NCBI RefSeq assembly: GCF_011038975.1
Contig: NZ_JAAKEC010000005.1
Coordinates: 1-64,000 of the forward strand
From: Adlercreutzia sp. ZJ176
GTDB taxonomy: Bacteria; Actinomycetota; Coriobacteriia; Coriobacteriales; Eggerthellaceae
Direction of reading: 5' to 3'
DNA: 64,000 nucleotides
Shown: in pieces, positions 9,946 to 17,951 of the stretch
Numbering within the stretch: position 1 is the first letter of the stretch
Layout: every line of letters starts with the position of its first letter
Notes under the pieces: model-generated
What the model was told of the DNA's origin: nothing
Seen by the model: only the letters and a program-made list of their open reading frames with translations
Databases searched by the model: none
Program-made: the position numbers and the translations under genes

Positions 9946-9973
9946 TTATTACAGGGGGGGTGCCATAAATCAA
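9946..9973 (-). promoter_or_regulatory. Possible promoter of the surface protein gene
   Basis: Read on the minus strand, TTGATT (9968-9973) and TAATAA (9946-9951) are spaced by 16 bp, giving a leader of about 100 nt. The remainder of the 310-bp gap (9841-10150) shows no gene or clear structure. Confidence 0.4.
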
Positions 9974-10150
9974 ATCGTTCGATGCGAGATTGCAAAAGTT
10001 CACACAAAGACGAAACGTAGGCGAGGCATGGTGGGACGGGGCGAGGTGATGCGAGGCGAGGCGTGGTGCGACGCAGGCAGAGGGCGTGACGAAGTGCCGC
10101 AGGCAGAGGGCGAAAGCGGCCGCAAAAGCAGGCAGGTGCGGGCCCCTGAC

Positions 10151-10855
10151 CTACCTCAGGGCGTACTTCGTCCTCACGCGATCGAGCTTCTTCTTCCAAG
10201 GCACGTAGATCACCAGCAAAAACGCCACCGTGGACACCGCATGCACCAGGTCGAACGGCAGCCCGGCGCCGTAGGTGAGCAGCGCCGCCTCCCACGTGAG
10301 GGGATGCACGAACCCCACGAGCGTCCACGTGTTCAGCAGCGCGCCGTACAGAAGCGCCGAGAGAAAGCCGTACGCGCAGACGACGGCGCGGCGCGGCGCG
10401 TCCTCGCGCGTCTCGAACGCCCCGCGCTCGGACAGGACGCCCGCGAGGTACCCCACGAGCCCCCACGCGTACATCTGCCAGGGCGTCCACGCGCCCTGCC
10501 CGAAGAAGAAGTTGGAGGTGAGCGCCGCGAGCGCGCCCGTCATGAAGCCGACCCTCCGCCCGAACACCGCGCCCGCCAGGATGCAGATGGCGCTCACGGG
10601 CTTCACGTCGGGGACGGGCGCGAACAGGATGCGCCCCGCCGCCGCCAGCGCGCCGAGCACCGCCGCGGGCATGACCTGGCGCAACGCGGGGCTTGACGCC
10701 TCCCAGCCCGCGAAGAACACGGCCAGCGCGCCCACCGCCACCGCGAAGGTGAGCAGCGCCGTCTGGTCGAACTGGAAGAAGGCGGCGAGCGCCAGCGCCA
10801 CGGGGACGCAGGCGAGCACGACCGGCTCGAGCGCGGCGAGCACGCGCGCCCTCAT
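10151..10855 (-). CDS. ECF transporter S component (probably cobalamin)
   Basis: This 234-residue, strongly hydrophobic protein has about six membrane helices and the GAWTPWQMYAWG-type stretch typical of one class of ECF substrate-binding (S) subunits. It would bind the vitamin within the membrane and be toppled by the EcfAT module encoded immediately upstream. Its ATG overlaps the stop of the EcfA gene by 4 bp (ATGA), so translation is coupled. Cobalamin as substrate is inferred from the transcobalamin-like proteins and the B12-type leader at the head of the same operon. The S-subunit sequence alone does not prove it. It is the last gene of the operon. Confidence 0.85.
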   Translation of the reverse strand: MRARVLAALEPVVLACVPVALALAAFFQFDQTALLTFAVAVGALAVFFAGWEASSPALRQVMPAAVLGALAAAGRILFAPVPDVKPVSAICILAGAVFGRRVGFMTGALAALTSNFFFGQGAWTPWQMYAWGLVGYLAGVLSERGAFETREDAPRRAVVCAYGFLSALLYGALLNTWTLVGFVHPLTWEAALLTYGAGLPFDLVHAVSTVAFLLVIYVPWKKKLDRVRTKYALR

Positions 10856-12471
10856 GCGCGGGGGCCTTTCGCGGCGGGATCGGGCGCGGAGCCGGGCTGC
10901 GCGATGTATGGCGCGGCGGCTCCCGCCTGGCCCGCCCGGTTCGCCTCTTCCTCATCCCAGAGCTGTGTGAACTGGTCAGGCTGCGGGCGGTAGAAGAGGT
11001 TCTCGCGGCAGAACGCGCGCGCGGGCTGGCTGCACGCCACCTCGCCGTCGAAGAGCATCGTCATGTCATCGGCCACGCGCGAGGCGAACGCCAGGTCGTG
11101 CGTCACCAGCACCACCTGGCACCCCTCGGCGCGCAGCTCGAGCAGCGCGCGCGCCACCTCGCACTTCGAGGGCGCGTCGAGGCCCTTGACGGGCTCGTCG
11201 AGCAGCAGCAGGCGCGGGCGCGTGAGCATGAGCTTCGCCAGCGCGACCTTCTGCTGCTGCCCGCCGCTCACGTCGAAGGGATGCCGGTCCGCAAGCTCCC
11301 CGATCCCCATGCGCGCCATGGCCGCGTCGATCTCCGCGCTGCCGTAGCCTGCGCCGTGCGCCCATTCGCCCAGCTCATCGCGCACCGTATCGCACACCAG
11401 CAGCGCCTGGGGGTCTTGCGGGAGCAGCGCCTGCTCGCGGCGCAGGGCGTTGCGCACGCGCCCGCGCTCAGGCGCGAGCACGCCCGCGAGCACGCGCAGC
11501 ACCGTGGACTTCCCGCAGCCGTTGCCGCCCACGATGGCGTGGACGCCCGGGCGCGAGAGGTCGAGGTCCATGTTGCGCAGGACCCACGCGGCGTTACGCG
11601 CGTAGCGGAAGAACGCGCCCTCGAGCGCGAGCGGGGTCGCGGGGGCGGGCTCGGGGAAGGAGCGGGGTGCGCGGCGGAACGAGTCCACGAAGGCGGAGCG
11701 AGTGGCGCGCGGACCGGCGGGGCCTTGCTCCAGCGCAAGCGCTTCCGCCCCCTCCCCTTCCGCACCCCAAGCATGCGCCTCGCCTTCCCGAATCCGCAGG
11801 TCATCGAGGGCGCAGGGCAGCACGCGCCCGCCCTCCACGCGCGCGGCGCACGTGGCGTAGTCGGCCATCGCCTCGGGGCTGTGCGTAGCCACCACCACCG
11901 TGATGCCCAGTTCGCGGTTCACGCGGAAGAGCGCGTGCAGGAAGCTGCGCTGAGCCACGGGGTCGAGCTGCGCGGTGGGCTCGTCGAGCAGCAGCAGGCG
12001 CGGGCGCAGCGCGAGCACCGCCGCCAGGTTCAGCAGCTGTTTCTGCCCGCCTGACAGCGTGGACACCTCCCGCCGAAACCACGGCTCCATGCCGAAGAAG
12101 TGCGCCACCTCGGCCACGCGGCGGCGCATCGTGTCCTGGTCGAGCCCTTCGTTCTCCAGCCCGAACGCCAGCTCGTGCCACACCGTGTCGCACACGATCT
12201 GGTTGTCGGGGCTCTGGAACACGTACCCCACGTGCGGCGCCCGTCCCCCCGCGGCCACCTCCTCGCCGAACGCGCGCACCGCGCCCGCGCGTGCGCCCGC
12301 CGGCGCTATCTCGGGCTTCGCGCAGCGCAGAAACGTGGTCTTGCCCGACCCCGTGTTGCCCACGAGCAGGGCGAACGCGCCCTGGGGCACCGCCCAGTCC
12401 GCGTCCTCGAGCGCAGGGGCATCAGCGCCCGCGTACGTGAAGCCGAAGCGTGTGTAAGTCAGCGCATCCAT
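10852..12471 (-). CDS. ecfA: Fused double ATPase of an ECF transporter (EcfA-EcfA')
   Basis: This 539-residue protein carries two complete ABC ATPase cassettes in one chain. The first has Walker A NTGSGKTT (about residue 40), signature LSGGQKQ and Walker B LLLLDEPTAQLD. The second has Walker A GNGCGKST, signature VSGGQQQ and LLLLDEPVKGLD. In most Firmicutes EcfA1 and EcfA2 are separate; actinobacterial ECF systems often fuse them. It powers uptake with EcfT and the S subunit on the inner face of the membrane. The start is the ATG at 12471, which overlaps the end of ecfT by 13 bp; in-frame sequence further upstream only reads through ecfT in another frame. Confidence 0.93.
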   Translation of the reverse strand: MDALTYTRFGFTYAGADAPALEDADWAVPQGAFALLVGNTGSGKTTFLRCAKPEIAPAGARAGAVRAFGEEVAAGGRAPHVGYVFQSPDNQIVCDTVWHELAFGLENEGLDQDTMRRRVAEVAHFFGMEPWFRREVSTLSGGQKQLLNLAAVLALRPRLLLLDEPTAQLDPVAQRSFLHALFRVNRELGITVVVATHSPEAMADYATCAARVEGGRVLPCALDDLRIREGEAHAWGAEGEGAEALALEQGPAGPRATRSAFVDSFRRAPRSFPEPAPATPLALEGAFFRYARNAAWVLRNMDLDLSRPGVHAIVGGNGCGKSTVLRVLAGVLAPERGRVRNALRREQALLPQDPQALLVCDTVRDELGEWAHGAGYGSAEIDAAMARMGIGELADRHPFDVSGGQQQKVALAKLMLTRPRLLLLDEPVKGLDAPSKCEVARALLELRAEGCQVVLVTHDLAFASRVADDMTMLFDGEVACSQPARAFCRENLFYRPQPDQFTQLWDEEEANRAGQAGAAAPYIAQPGSAPDPAAKGPRA

Positions 12472-13571
12472 CGCAGGCGGTCTCCTAGGATGACGAGGCA
12501 CGGCAGGAAGAAGTACAGCGCGTAGGGCACGTAGCCCCACCACAGCGTGAGCGTGCTCAGGGAGGGGTAGAAGCGGTACTGCGACGCGGCCGTCCACGCG
12601 CAGGCGGCGCACACCGCGCCGAGGCCGAGGACCACGGCGAGCGCGAGGGCGTCGGCGCGGGAGAAGCGCTGCCGACGGTAGGTGGTGCGGGCACGCCCGC
12701 TCGCCCACCCGCGGCTGCGCATGGCGTCGGCCGTCTCGAGGGAGTCCTCCATCCCCCACCCCACGAGGGCGGAAGCGACGCGCACGCCTTCGCGCAGCCG
12801 CCCGGCGCCGCTGGGCGCGATGGGCGGGCGGGAGGCGCGGAGGGCGCGTGCGCCGGCGGCTTCGCTTGCGCGTTGGGACGCGCAGGCGGCTGCGCTTTCG
12901 CTCGCTTCCGCATGCGCAAGCCCGTTCGCGCTCGTCCGCGCGACGTTCCGACGCGCCGCCGTGCATGCCTTCTGGACGGCGCTTATCTCGCGGCCCTGCC
13001 GCACGAAGCGCGGGATGAGGCGCATGCACATCGACGTCATGAGCGCCACCGTGGGCAGGCGGTTGCCCAGCACGCCCGTCACCTTGTCGGACGTGAGCAC
13101 GCACGCCGCGTTGGCGAACTCGACCATGACGGCCACGAGCAGCGCGCCCATGCAGAGGCCGTACGCGAAGCTCTCGAGGTACACGGCGCGCACGCCGATG
13201 CGGAAGAGCTCCGTCGAGCCCATCGGGGCGAAGAGCGGATTGGCGAGCGCGACGAGCACCAGCATCGGGACCTGCCACAGCGCGGCGCACGCCACCTGGC
13301 GGCCGCCGCGCAGGCACACGCCCAGGCAGATCGCCGCCGCGAGCGCGAGCGCCACGAGCACCGGCTGGAAGGCGGCCATGGTGAGCACGAGCGCGATGGC
13401 GGCGTAGGCCACCGCCACCGCGGGGTGCAGCGCGTCGAAGGCGCCTGCGGCAAAGGAGCGGGGACCTTCGCCGGGAAGGCCCTTCTGCCCTTCGCGGCAG
13501 GCGCCCTGCGCATCTCGGGCGCCGCCGGGATCGCCGGCGCCTGCGCGGCTATGGGTTTCGCCGTGGGCCAT
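12459..13571 (-). CDS. ecfT: ECF transporter T component (EcfT/CbiQ family)
   Basis: This 370-residue membrane protein has N-terminal helices and a cytoplasmic coupling region with the expected Ala-Arg-Gly signature (here ADAMRSRGW). It is the scaffold that links the double ATPase to the S subunit. An alanine- and arginine-rich insertion (about residues 195-250) separates the membrane and coupling parts and looks like low-complexity expansion. The chosen ATG at 13571 sits 5 bp beyond the stop of the DUF4430 gene, consistent with translational coupling; an in-frame extension upstream would run through that gene in another frame and is not credible. Confidence 0.88.
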   Translation of the reverse strand: MAHGETHSRAGAGDPGGARDAQGACREGQKGLPGEGPRSFAAGAFDALHPAVAVAYAAIALVLTMAAFQPVLVALALAAAICLGVCLRGGRQVACAALWQVPMLVLVALANPLFAPMGSTELFRIGVRAVYLESFAYGLCMGALLVAVMVEFANAACVLTSDKVTGVLGNRLPTVALMTSMCMRLIPRFVRQGREISAVQKACTAARRNVARTSANGLAHAEASESAAACASQRASEAAGARALRASRPPIAPSGAGRLREGVRVASALVGWGMEDSLETADAMRSRGWASGRARTTYRRQRFSRADALALAVVLGLGAVCAACAWTAASQYRFYPSLSTLTLWWGYVPYALYFFLPCLVILGDRLRWMR

Positions 13572-13576
13572 CGCGG

Positions 13577-14560
13577 CTAGACGACGTAGTACCAGCGAAC
13601 AGAATCGCCTGATGAGAGCACGTAGCTGCCCGCGGGGACCATCGGCGTGGAGCCGTTGACTGAGTACATCCAGCCGCTTCCGGCGCTGACCTGCTTCTCG
13701 GCGAGCCCGTTGATGGCCGTCACGTAGGAGCTCGAGCCGCTCACGGACACGCCCGACGCGCACAGGGCGTCGTACGCCGTCGCGCCCTCGCGCAGGCTCA
13801 CCGACGTGGAGGCCATGCAGCTGGGATAGCCCGCGCTCGCGGCCTTGGAGCTGTCGACGTAGACCGACACCGTGATGGTGGCAGGGGCAGGAGCTGGCGC
13901 GGGAGTCGGCGCGGAAGGCGCAGCGGGGGCGGAAGGGGTGGAAGGCCCCGCGCCGCCGGAGTTGCCCGAGCCACCGGGTTCGCCGGAGCTGCCCGACGCG
14001 CCCGCCGCGGCGCCGCCAGCGGCAGCGTCGCCGCCAGGGGCAGCACCAGCCGAGCCGGCATCACCGTCGGCAGGACCCTCGGCGGAAGCGCCAGCGGAGG
14101 ACGCGCCGCCAGCCGCGGCCTCGGAATCGCCCGACTCCGCCGCGCCGCCTTCGCCGCCTTCGCCGACGCCCTCAGCTGGATCGACCTGCTGGCTCTGGGA
14201 TGACCCCTGCACTGCTGGCTCGTTTTCGACCACCGAGCTCGGAGAGCCGAACGCGAACACACACGCTGCGATGACCAGCACCAACGCCGCGCAAAGAACC
14301 CCGATGGCAACAGGCCGCCTGCTTCGCGGGGAAGCAGGTGCGGCGCCATTCTCGGGCTCATTGGATTTTGCCCCCGCAGCGCGCGCAGGAATCACCCGCG
14401 CATCAGCCGCCGGCGCAGCGTCATTAGCTGCAGCCACCTCGTCCTCGCACGCGCGGGCGCCAGCATCTCCAGCGCCCGGCGCAGCGTCACCATCGGCGCG
14501 AGGCGCCCCCGACTCGCTTTCGAGGGCGCCGCTCTCTTTCTCTTGATCGAGGTCAGCCAT
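13577..14560 (-). CDS. Membrane-anchored DUF4430 (transcobalamin C-terminal-like) protein
   Basis: The 327-residue product has an acidic, alanine-rich cytoplasmic N-terminus, one membrane helix (about residues 84-106), a long Gly/Ala/Ser/Pro-rich spacer, and a C-terminal DUF4430 domain (about 230-327; GATAYDAL, GWMYSVNG, GDSVRWYYVV). DUF4430 resembles the beta domain of animal transcobalamin and intrinsic factor, which closes over bound B12. The topology places the domain outside, held on a flexible stalk above the ECF transporter encoded by the next genes. A role in handing B12 from the wall-anchored protein to the S component is an inference. It lies 9 bp downstream of the transcobalamin-like gene in the same operon. 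Confidence 0.85.
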   Translation of the reverse strand: MADLDQEKESGALESESGAPRADGDAAPGAGDAGARACEDEVAAANDAAPAADARVIPARAAGAKSNEPENGAAPASPRSRRPVAIGVLCAALVLVIAACVFAFGSPSSVVENEPAVQGSSQSQQVDPAEGVGEGGEGGAAESGDSEAAAGGASSAGASAEGPADGDAGSAGAAPGGDAAAGGAAAGASGSSGEPGGSGNSGGAGPSTPSAPAAPSAPTPAPAPAPATITVSVYVDSSKAASAGYPSCMASTSVSLREGATAYDALCASGVSVSGSSSYVTAINGLAEKQVSAGSGWMYSVNGSTPMVPAGSYVLSSGDSVRWYYVV

Positions 14561-14569
14561 GCTCTTCGC

Positions 14570-16708
14570 CTAGCGGACCACGACGTCTCGCGCCGCGCGC
14601 GACGCCTTGCGGCGAGCAGCCACCGCGCAGGCGAGCGCGCCGAGCAGGGCGGCTGCGGCCACGCCAGCCGAAGCCCCCGCGTCATCTCCCGTCGGAGCCA
14701 AAGCGCTTCCCGAAGGAGTCTGGGAGCCCTGAGTCGTCTGACCAGCAGCGGGATCGGCGGCAGGCTCCTGCGACACCGCCTTCACTTGGTATACGTCAAA
14801 TGCTCCATCGGCTTTCTGGTAACCATCGTTAGCTGCCAAGGCAAGAAGCGCAACAGCAGAAGAAGCGACCTCGTCGTAAATTGTTGGACCACCAAATCCA
14901 GACAGATTGTCATTTGCAAGAGACAAGAGGAATCCCATGGGCGATGATCCATTGTCCGTGATAAGCGATCCGCTCTCCGCAGGGTCATGCCCCAAAGCCA
15001 CCAAGGCAGCGATGACGTTCGCCGTGGCATCGAAATTACTGGAATTACTCGGGGACTTATCTAAGCTAAAACCGCCATCGGCGTTCTGCATAGAGAGAAG
15101 CGCCTTCTCCGCCTTCTCTATCGCAGAGGCAACAGCTGGGTCATCTTGATAGGGCAGCAACGCGAGTATTGCCTGTGCGGTGGTTTGGGAATCGTAATAC
15201 TGACCCGATCCGAACAAACCGCCCTCGTCCTGACTCGCCAATATGAGAGAAACCAGGGCCTCCTCGCCCAGTCCCTTCGTTTGCGCATATCCAGCATTAC
15301 CGTAAACGGGAAGGATGAACACCGCTTCGTAAATATTCGGCTCGGACTTCCCCGTGAGCTCTTCCATTTCCTGCACGAGATTGCGCACCTTGTCGCCATC
15401 GGCAACAGCAGTGCAATCTACTCCAGCCGCATTGAGGCTAATGATGTACTTTCCATACTGCCCCGCGCCAGGAGCACAGCCGTACTTCTCTTCGTAAGAA
15501 GCAAAACCCTCGAATATGGCTTTGGAGTCAATGTTCTTTCCAAGCCCCAAAGAGTTGAGGGCAATGGCAGCATGCACCGCAATGGGGTAGATCACAGCGT
15601 CAGAACCGCCTTTAGAAAAGCGCGCTGCCAAATTCTGCATCAAAGTAGAAGCTTTGGCGGCGTCATATTTGTTAACAGCAGCTACGGGCCCATCCTGAGG
15701 CTGGCCAGGCTCACTGCCAGATCCGGACGAAGCATCGCCGCATATCGCAGTTCCGATCGACGGGTTGGGAGCATTTTTCCAGTCAACGGGAGCTGCGATA
15801 GGGGAAGGATAGCCCGTCCACTCGAACTGGTAGCTCGTGCCGCTTTTCAGGACGCCGCCCTCGGATGCCTCGTCACCAGACGCATACCCTCCGTTCACGT
15901 AAGACGCCCAATACTTGGAGAAGTCGCCCGCATTTCTGACCGTGGTGCCGTCGGCAAAAGTCACCGAGCAGAGGTAGCCACCGGAGAGCTCGTAGCCGAG
16001 GAGGTCCCCCGCGGACTTCGCAGCTGCGAGCAGGTCGCCCAAGGTTGCCCCTGTGCGAAAACCATAGACTTTATTGACAACTATCTCTGATTTTCCGTCA
16101 CCGTCAGAATCGTAGGCAATCGCAAGTCGAGCGCCTGGAACCAACCCGCATATCGTTGAGCTAAGCTCTGGCTCGGGGGTCGCCTTCCAATCAACGGGAG
16201 CCGCGATAGGGGAAGGATAGCCCGTCCACTCGAACTGGTAGCTCGTGCCGCTTTTCAGGACGCCGCCCTCGGATGCCTCGTCACCAGACGCATACCCTCC
16301 GTTCACGTAAGACGCCCAATACTTGGAGAAGTCGCCCGCATTTCTGACCGTGGTGCCGTCGGCAAAAGTCACCGAGCTGAGGTAGCCTCCGGAGAACTCG
16401 TAGCCGAGGAGGTCCCCCGCGGACTTCGCAGCTGCGAGCAGGTCGCCCAAGGTTGCTTTGCCGCTGTAAAAAGAATAGCTCTTATTGAGCATGAGCTCAG
16501 AACTTCTATCCCCATCGACATCATACGCAATAACAAGCGTGACGCTGCCTGTTGATTCCAGCAAGGCGCCTTCGGGCGCTTCCGTCGCCCAAGCCGGGAC
16601 GGCGGGCATGAGGCCCGCGCACAGCATGAGCGCCATGAGCGCTGCCAGCAATCGTGTCGTGAGTTTTGCGCCAGACCCCGCGGGGGGCGCGAGTTTCGTT
16701 CCAACCAT
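14570..16708 (-). CDS. Wall-anchored transcobalamin-like protein (two DUF4430-like domains plus alpha barrel)
   Basis: This 712-residue protein has a signal peptide ending near PAWA, then two DUF4430-like domains nearly identical to each other (starting about residues 38 and 174; shared FSKYWASYVNGG and SGTSYQFEW). A helical-repeat domain of about 280 residues resembles the squalene-cyclase/transcobalamin alpha-alpha barrel (LLSMQNADGGFS, DATANVIAAL). The C-terminus has an LAPTGD sorting-like motif, a hydrophobic helix and an Arg-rich tail, as in sortase substrates. The domain set is that of intrinsic factor and transcobalamin in reverse order. It most likely captures cobalamin at the surface for the ECF system downstream. 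The ATG at 16708 follows AAGGAG. The longer frame upstream reads through the leader RNA and is rejected. Confidence 0.85.
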   Translation of the reverse strand: MVGTKLAPPAGSGAKLTTRLLAALMALMLCAGLMPAVPAWATEAPEGALLESTGSVTLVIAYDVDGDRSSELMLNKSYSFYSGKATLGDLLAAAKSAGDLLGYEFSGGYLSSVTFADGTTVRNAGDFSKYWASYVNGGYASGDEASEGGVLKSGTSYQFEWTGYPSPIAAPVDWKATPEPELSSTICGLVPGARLAIAYDSDGDGKSEIVVNKVYGFRTGATLGDLLAAAKSAGDLLGYELSGGYLCSVTFADGTTVRNAGDFSKYWASYVNGGYASGDEASEGGVLKSGTSYQFEWTGYPSPIAAPVDWKNAPNPSIGTAICGDASSGSGSEPGQPQDGPVAAVNKYDAAKASTLMQNLAARFSKGGSDAVIYPIAVHAAIALNSLGLGKNIDSKAIFEGFASYEEKYGCAPGAGQYGKYIISLNAAGVDCTAVADGDKVRNLVQEMEELTGKSEPNIYEAVFILPVYGNAGYAQTKGLGEEALVSLILASQDEGGLFGSGQYYDSQTTAQAILALLPYQDDPAVASAIEKAEKALLSMQNADGGFSLDKSPSNSSNFDATANVIAALVALGHDPAESGSLITDNGSSPMGFLLSLANDNLSGFGGPTIYDEVASSAVALLALAANDGYQKADGAFDVYQVKAVSQEPAADPAAGQTTQGSQTPSGSALAPTGDDAGASAGVAAAALLGALACAVAARRKASRAARDVVVR
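15783..16456. repeat. 266-bp near-identical direct duplication within the transcobalamin-like gene
   Basis: 15783-16048 and 16191-16456 are the same length and differ at only a handful of positions, with a period of 408 bp. They encode the core of the two DUF4430-like domains. Such low divergence implies a recent duplication or ongoing gene conversion. Confidence 0.9.
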
Positions 16709-16849
16709 GTGTCGGAATCTCCTTCCAGGGCTCGATTCGATGGATGGGCATTCCGACTTCGCCTCACCTGGGCAGATCCACATGCCTGCGATCTCGCGTC
16801 GAGCCGCCGCCCTCGCGCCTGCGCACCCCTGCGACCAGGGGCGACGCGC

Positions 16850-16990
16850 CGCACGCGACAACGTTCTCGCGAGCCTTCTGCCCATCGGCGTTTACGGTTA
16901 CTGGTATAGCGAGGGATTCACACCCTCATTCCCCCAAGCTCGCCCGATTTCAAGCAAGCTCGCGCCCCGCCGGCGCAACCATCAGTGCCA
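16850..16990 (-). promoter_or_regulatory. Cobalamin riboswitch-like leader
   Basis: On the minus strand the leader holds the GGTGTGAATCC loop closed by a perfect GAGGG/CCCTC stem (16911-16927), as in the conserved P4 region of B12 riboswitches. An ACCAGTAACCGT stretch follows, comparable to the CCACTGTAA core segment, then an AAGGCTCGCGAGAAC segment resembling the B12-box side. It lies about 150 nt upstream of the transcobalamin-like gene, first gene of the ECF operon. Ligand-bound RNA would normally turn the operon off. A covariance-model search would settle the exact limits. Confidence 0.7.
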
Positions 16991-17036
16991 ATACGCAGGC
17001 CATTGTAGCACCCTCTGGCCGCCAAGCGCGGGACAA

Positions 17037-17125
17037 CGGAAGCGAACAGGGGAACGTAGCCTGAAAACGCAACCGGGGATGCGACCACCGTCCAAGACAG
17101 GCAGAGAATCACCTGCAAAACCCCT
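17037..17125 (+). promoter_or_regulatory. Possible second cobalamin riboswitch, plus strand
   Basis: Read on the plus strand, GGGGAAC, then CTGAAAAC in a short stem, GCGACCACCGT (compare CCCGCCACTGT) and a CAGGCAGA...CACCTGC pair fall in riboswitch order. The whole is closed by GGAAG and CTTCC arms. It precedes the cysteine-rich B12-linked gene by about 200 nt and would face away from the first riboswitch. The match is weaker than that of the minus-strand leader. Confidence 0.45.
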
Positions 17126-17326
17126 TCCGCGCTGAAAGTTAAAGGCCGCAAGCCGCACCCGCTGGCTCTCGCGTATAGATAGATTGAGGGTACTTGGCAC
17201 GGAGTGGCGCACGACGGCCGCAGGCCACGCCCCGTCACCCCACCCGCCGTCCCATTGCCTCTTCGCGTGTGATAGATTGAGCCCAGCGTCAAATGCGACG
17301 TCAGCCAATCGACCTGAGGAGTGCCC

Positions 17327-17785
17327 GTGCAACCCGACTCCGAGCCCAGCCTGGATCAGCACAATGCGACAACTGCTCCCAACGCCGGCGACGCCGCGTC
17401 CGAACCTCTTTGCGACGCCGCGCTCGCCGACTCCGAGCCCCCTCGCGATCCCACGCTCCCCACGCCCGAGCCCCTTCGCGACCCCGCGCTCGCCGACCCC
17501 GCGCTCCCCACGCCCGAGCCTCTCCGCGATCCTGCGCTCCCCTTCTTCACCAACCGCGACTGCCCGTACTTCCCCTGCCATGAGGGCGTCGACCCTCGCG
17601 ATTTCAACTGCCTGTTCTGCTTCTGTCCGCTTTACGCGCTCGGCCCGTCATGCGGCGGGCGCTTCGCCTACGTCGGCGACGACGTGAAGGACTGCTCCGG
17701 CTGCTCGCTCCCCCACGAGGGCTCCAACGGCAACGCCCTCGTGAGCTCCCACTTCGCCGAGCTCGCGAAGCTCGCGCACCCGTAA
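17327..17785 (+). CDS. Cysteine-rich small-domain protein (PF04071 type, B12-linked)
   Basis: The 152-residue product ends in a compact cysteine-rich domain (about residues 75-135: FTNRDCPYFPCHEG, FNCLFCFCPLY, CSGC), which matches the cysteine-rich small domain family that often accompanies cobalt and cobalamin genes. The domain presumably binds a metal, but its biochemical job is not established. The first 70 residues are a degenerate Pro/Asp/Leu repeat (PEPLRDPALADP) likely grown by DNA slippage. I start it at the GTG at 17327 because GAGGAG (17316-17321) is 5 bp away; a GTG at 17321 is also in frame. It diverges from the B12 uptake operon, supporting a shared role. Confidence 0.8.
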   Translation: MQPDSEPSLDQHNATTAPNAGDAASEPLCDAALADSEPPRDPTLPTPEPLRDPALADPALPTPEPLRDPALPFFTNRDCPYFPCHEGVDPRDFNCLFCFCPLYALGPSCGGRFAYVGDDVKDCSGCSLPHEGSNGNALVSSHFAELAKLAHP

Positions 17786-17922
17786 TCCCGCCCACCCCTC
17801 CTGCGCCCAACCCGACTCAGCGAACTTACCGGCCTGCTCACCCGCAGCTCCTCCTGCCTGCCCATTCTCCGCTTCCCCTCTCCTGCAAAGACTGAAGCTG
17901 CAACAAAAGATCTAGCAGACAG

Positions 17923-17951
17923 AGAGTCCATCACAATATATAGTGGACTCT
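17923..17951 (+). terminator. Hairpin after the cysteine-rich gene
   Basis: AGAGTCCA and TGGACTCT pair across a 13-nt AT-rich loop and are followed by TCTCC. It is a plausible but weak terminator for the gene ending at 17785. Confidence 0.45.

Noticed and set aside
12472-13317. In-frame upstream extension of the EcfA gene
   Set aside because: It reads through ecfT in another frame and is of Arg/Pro/Ala composition. The ATG at 12471 gives the normal EcfA N-terminus.
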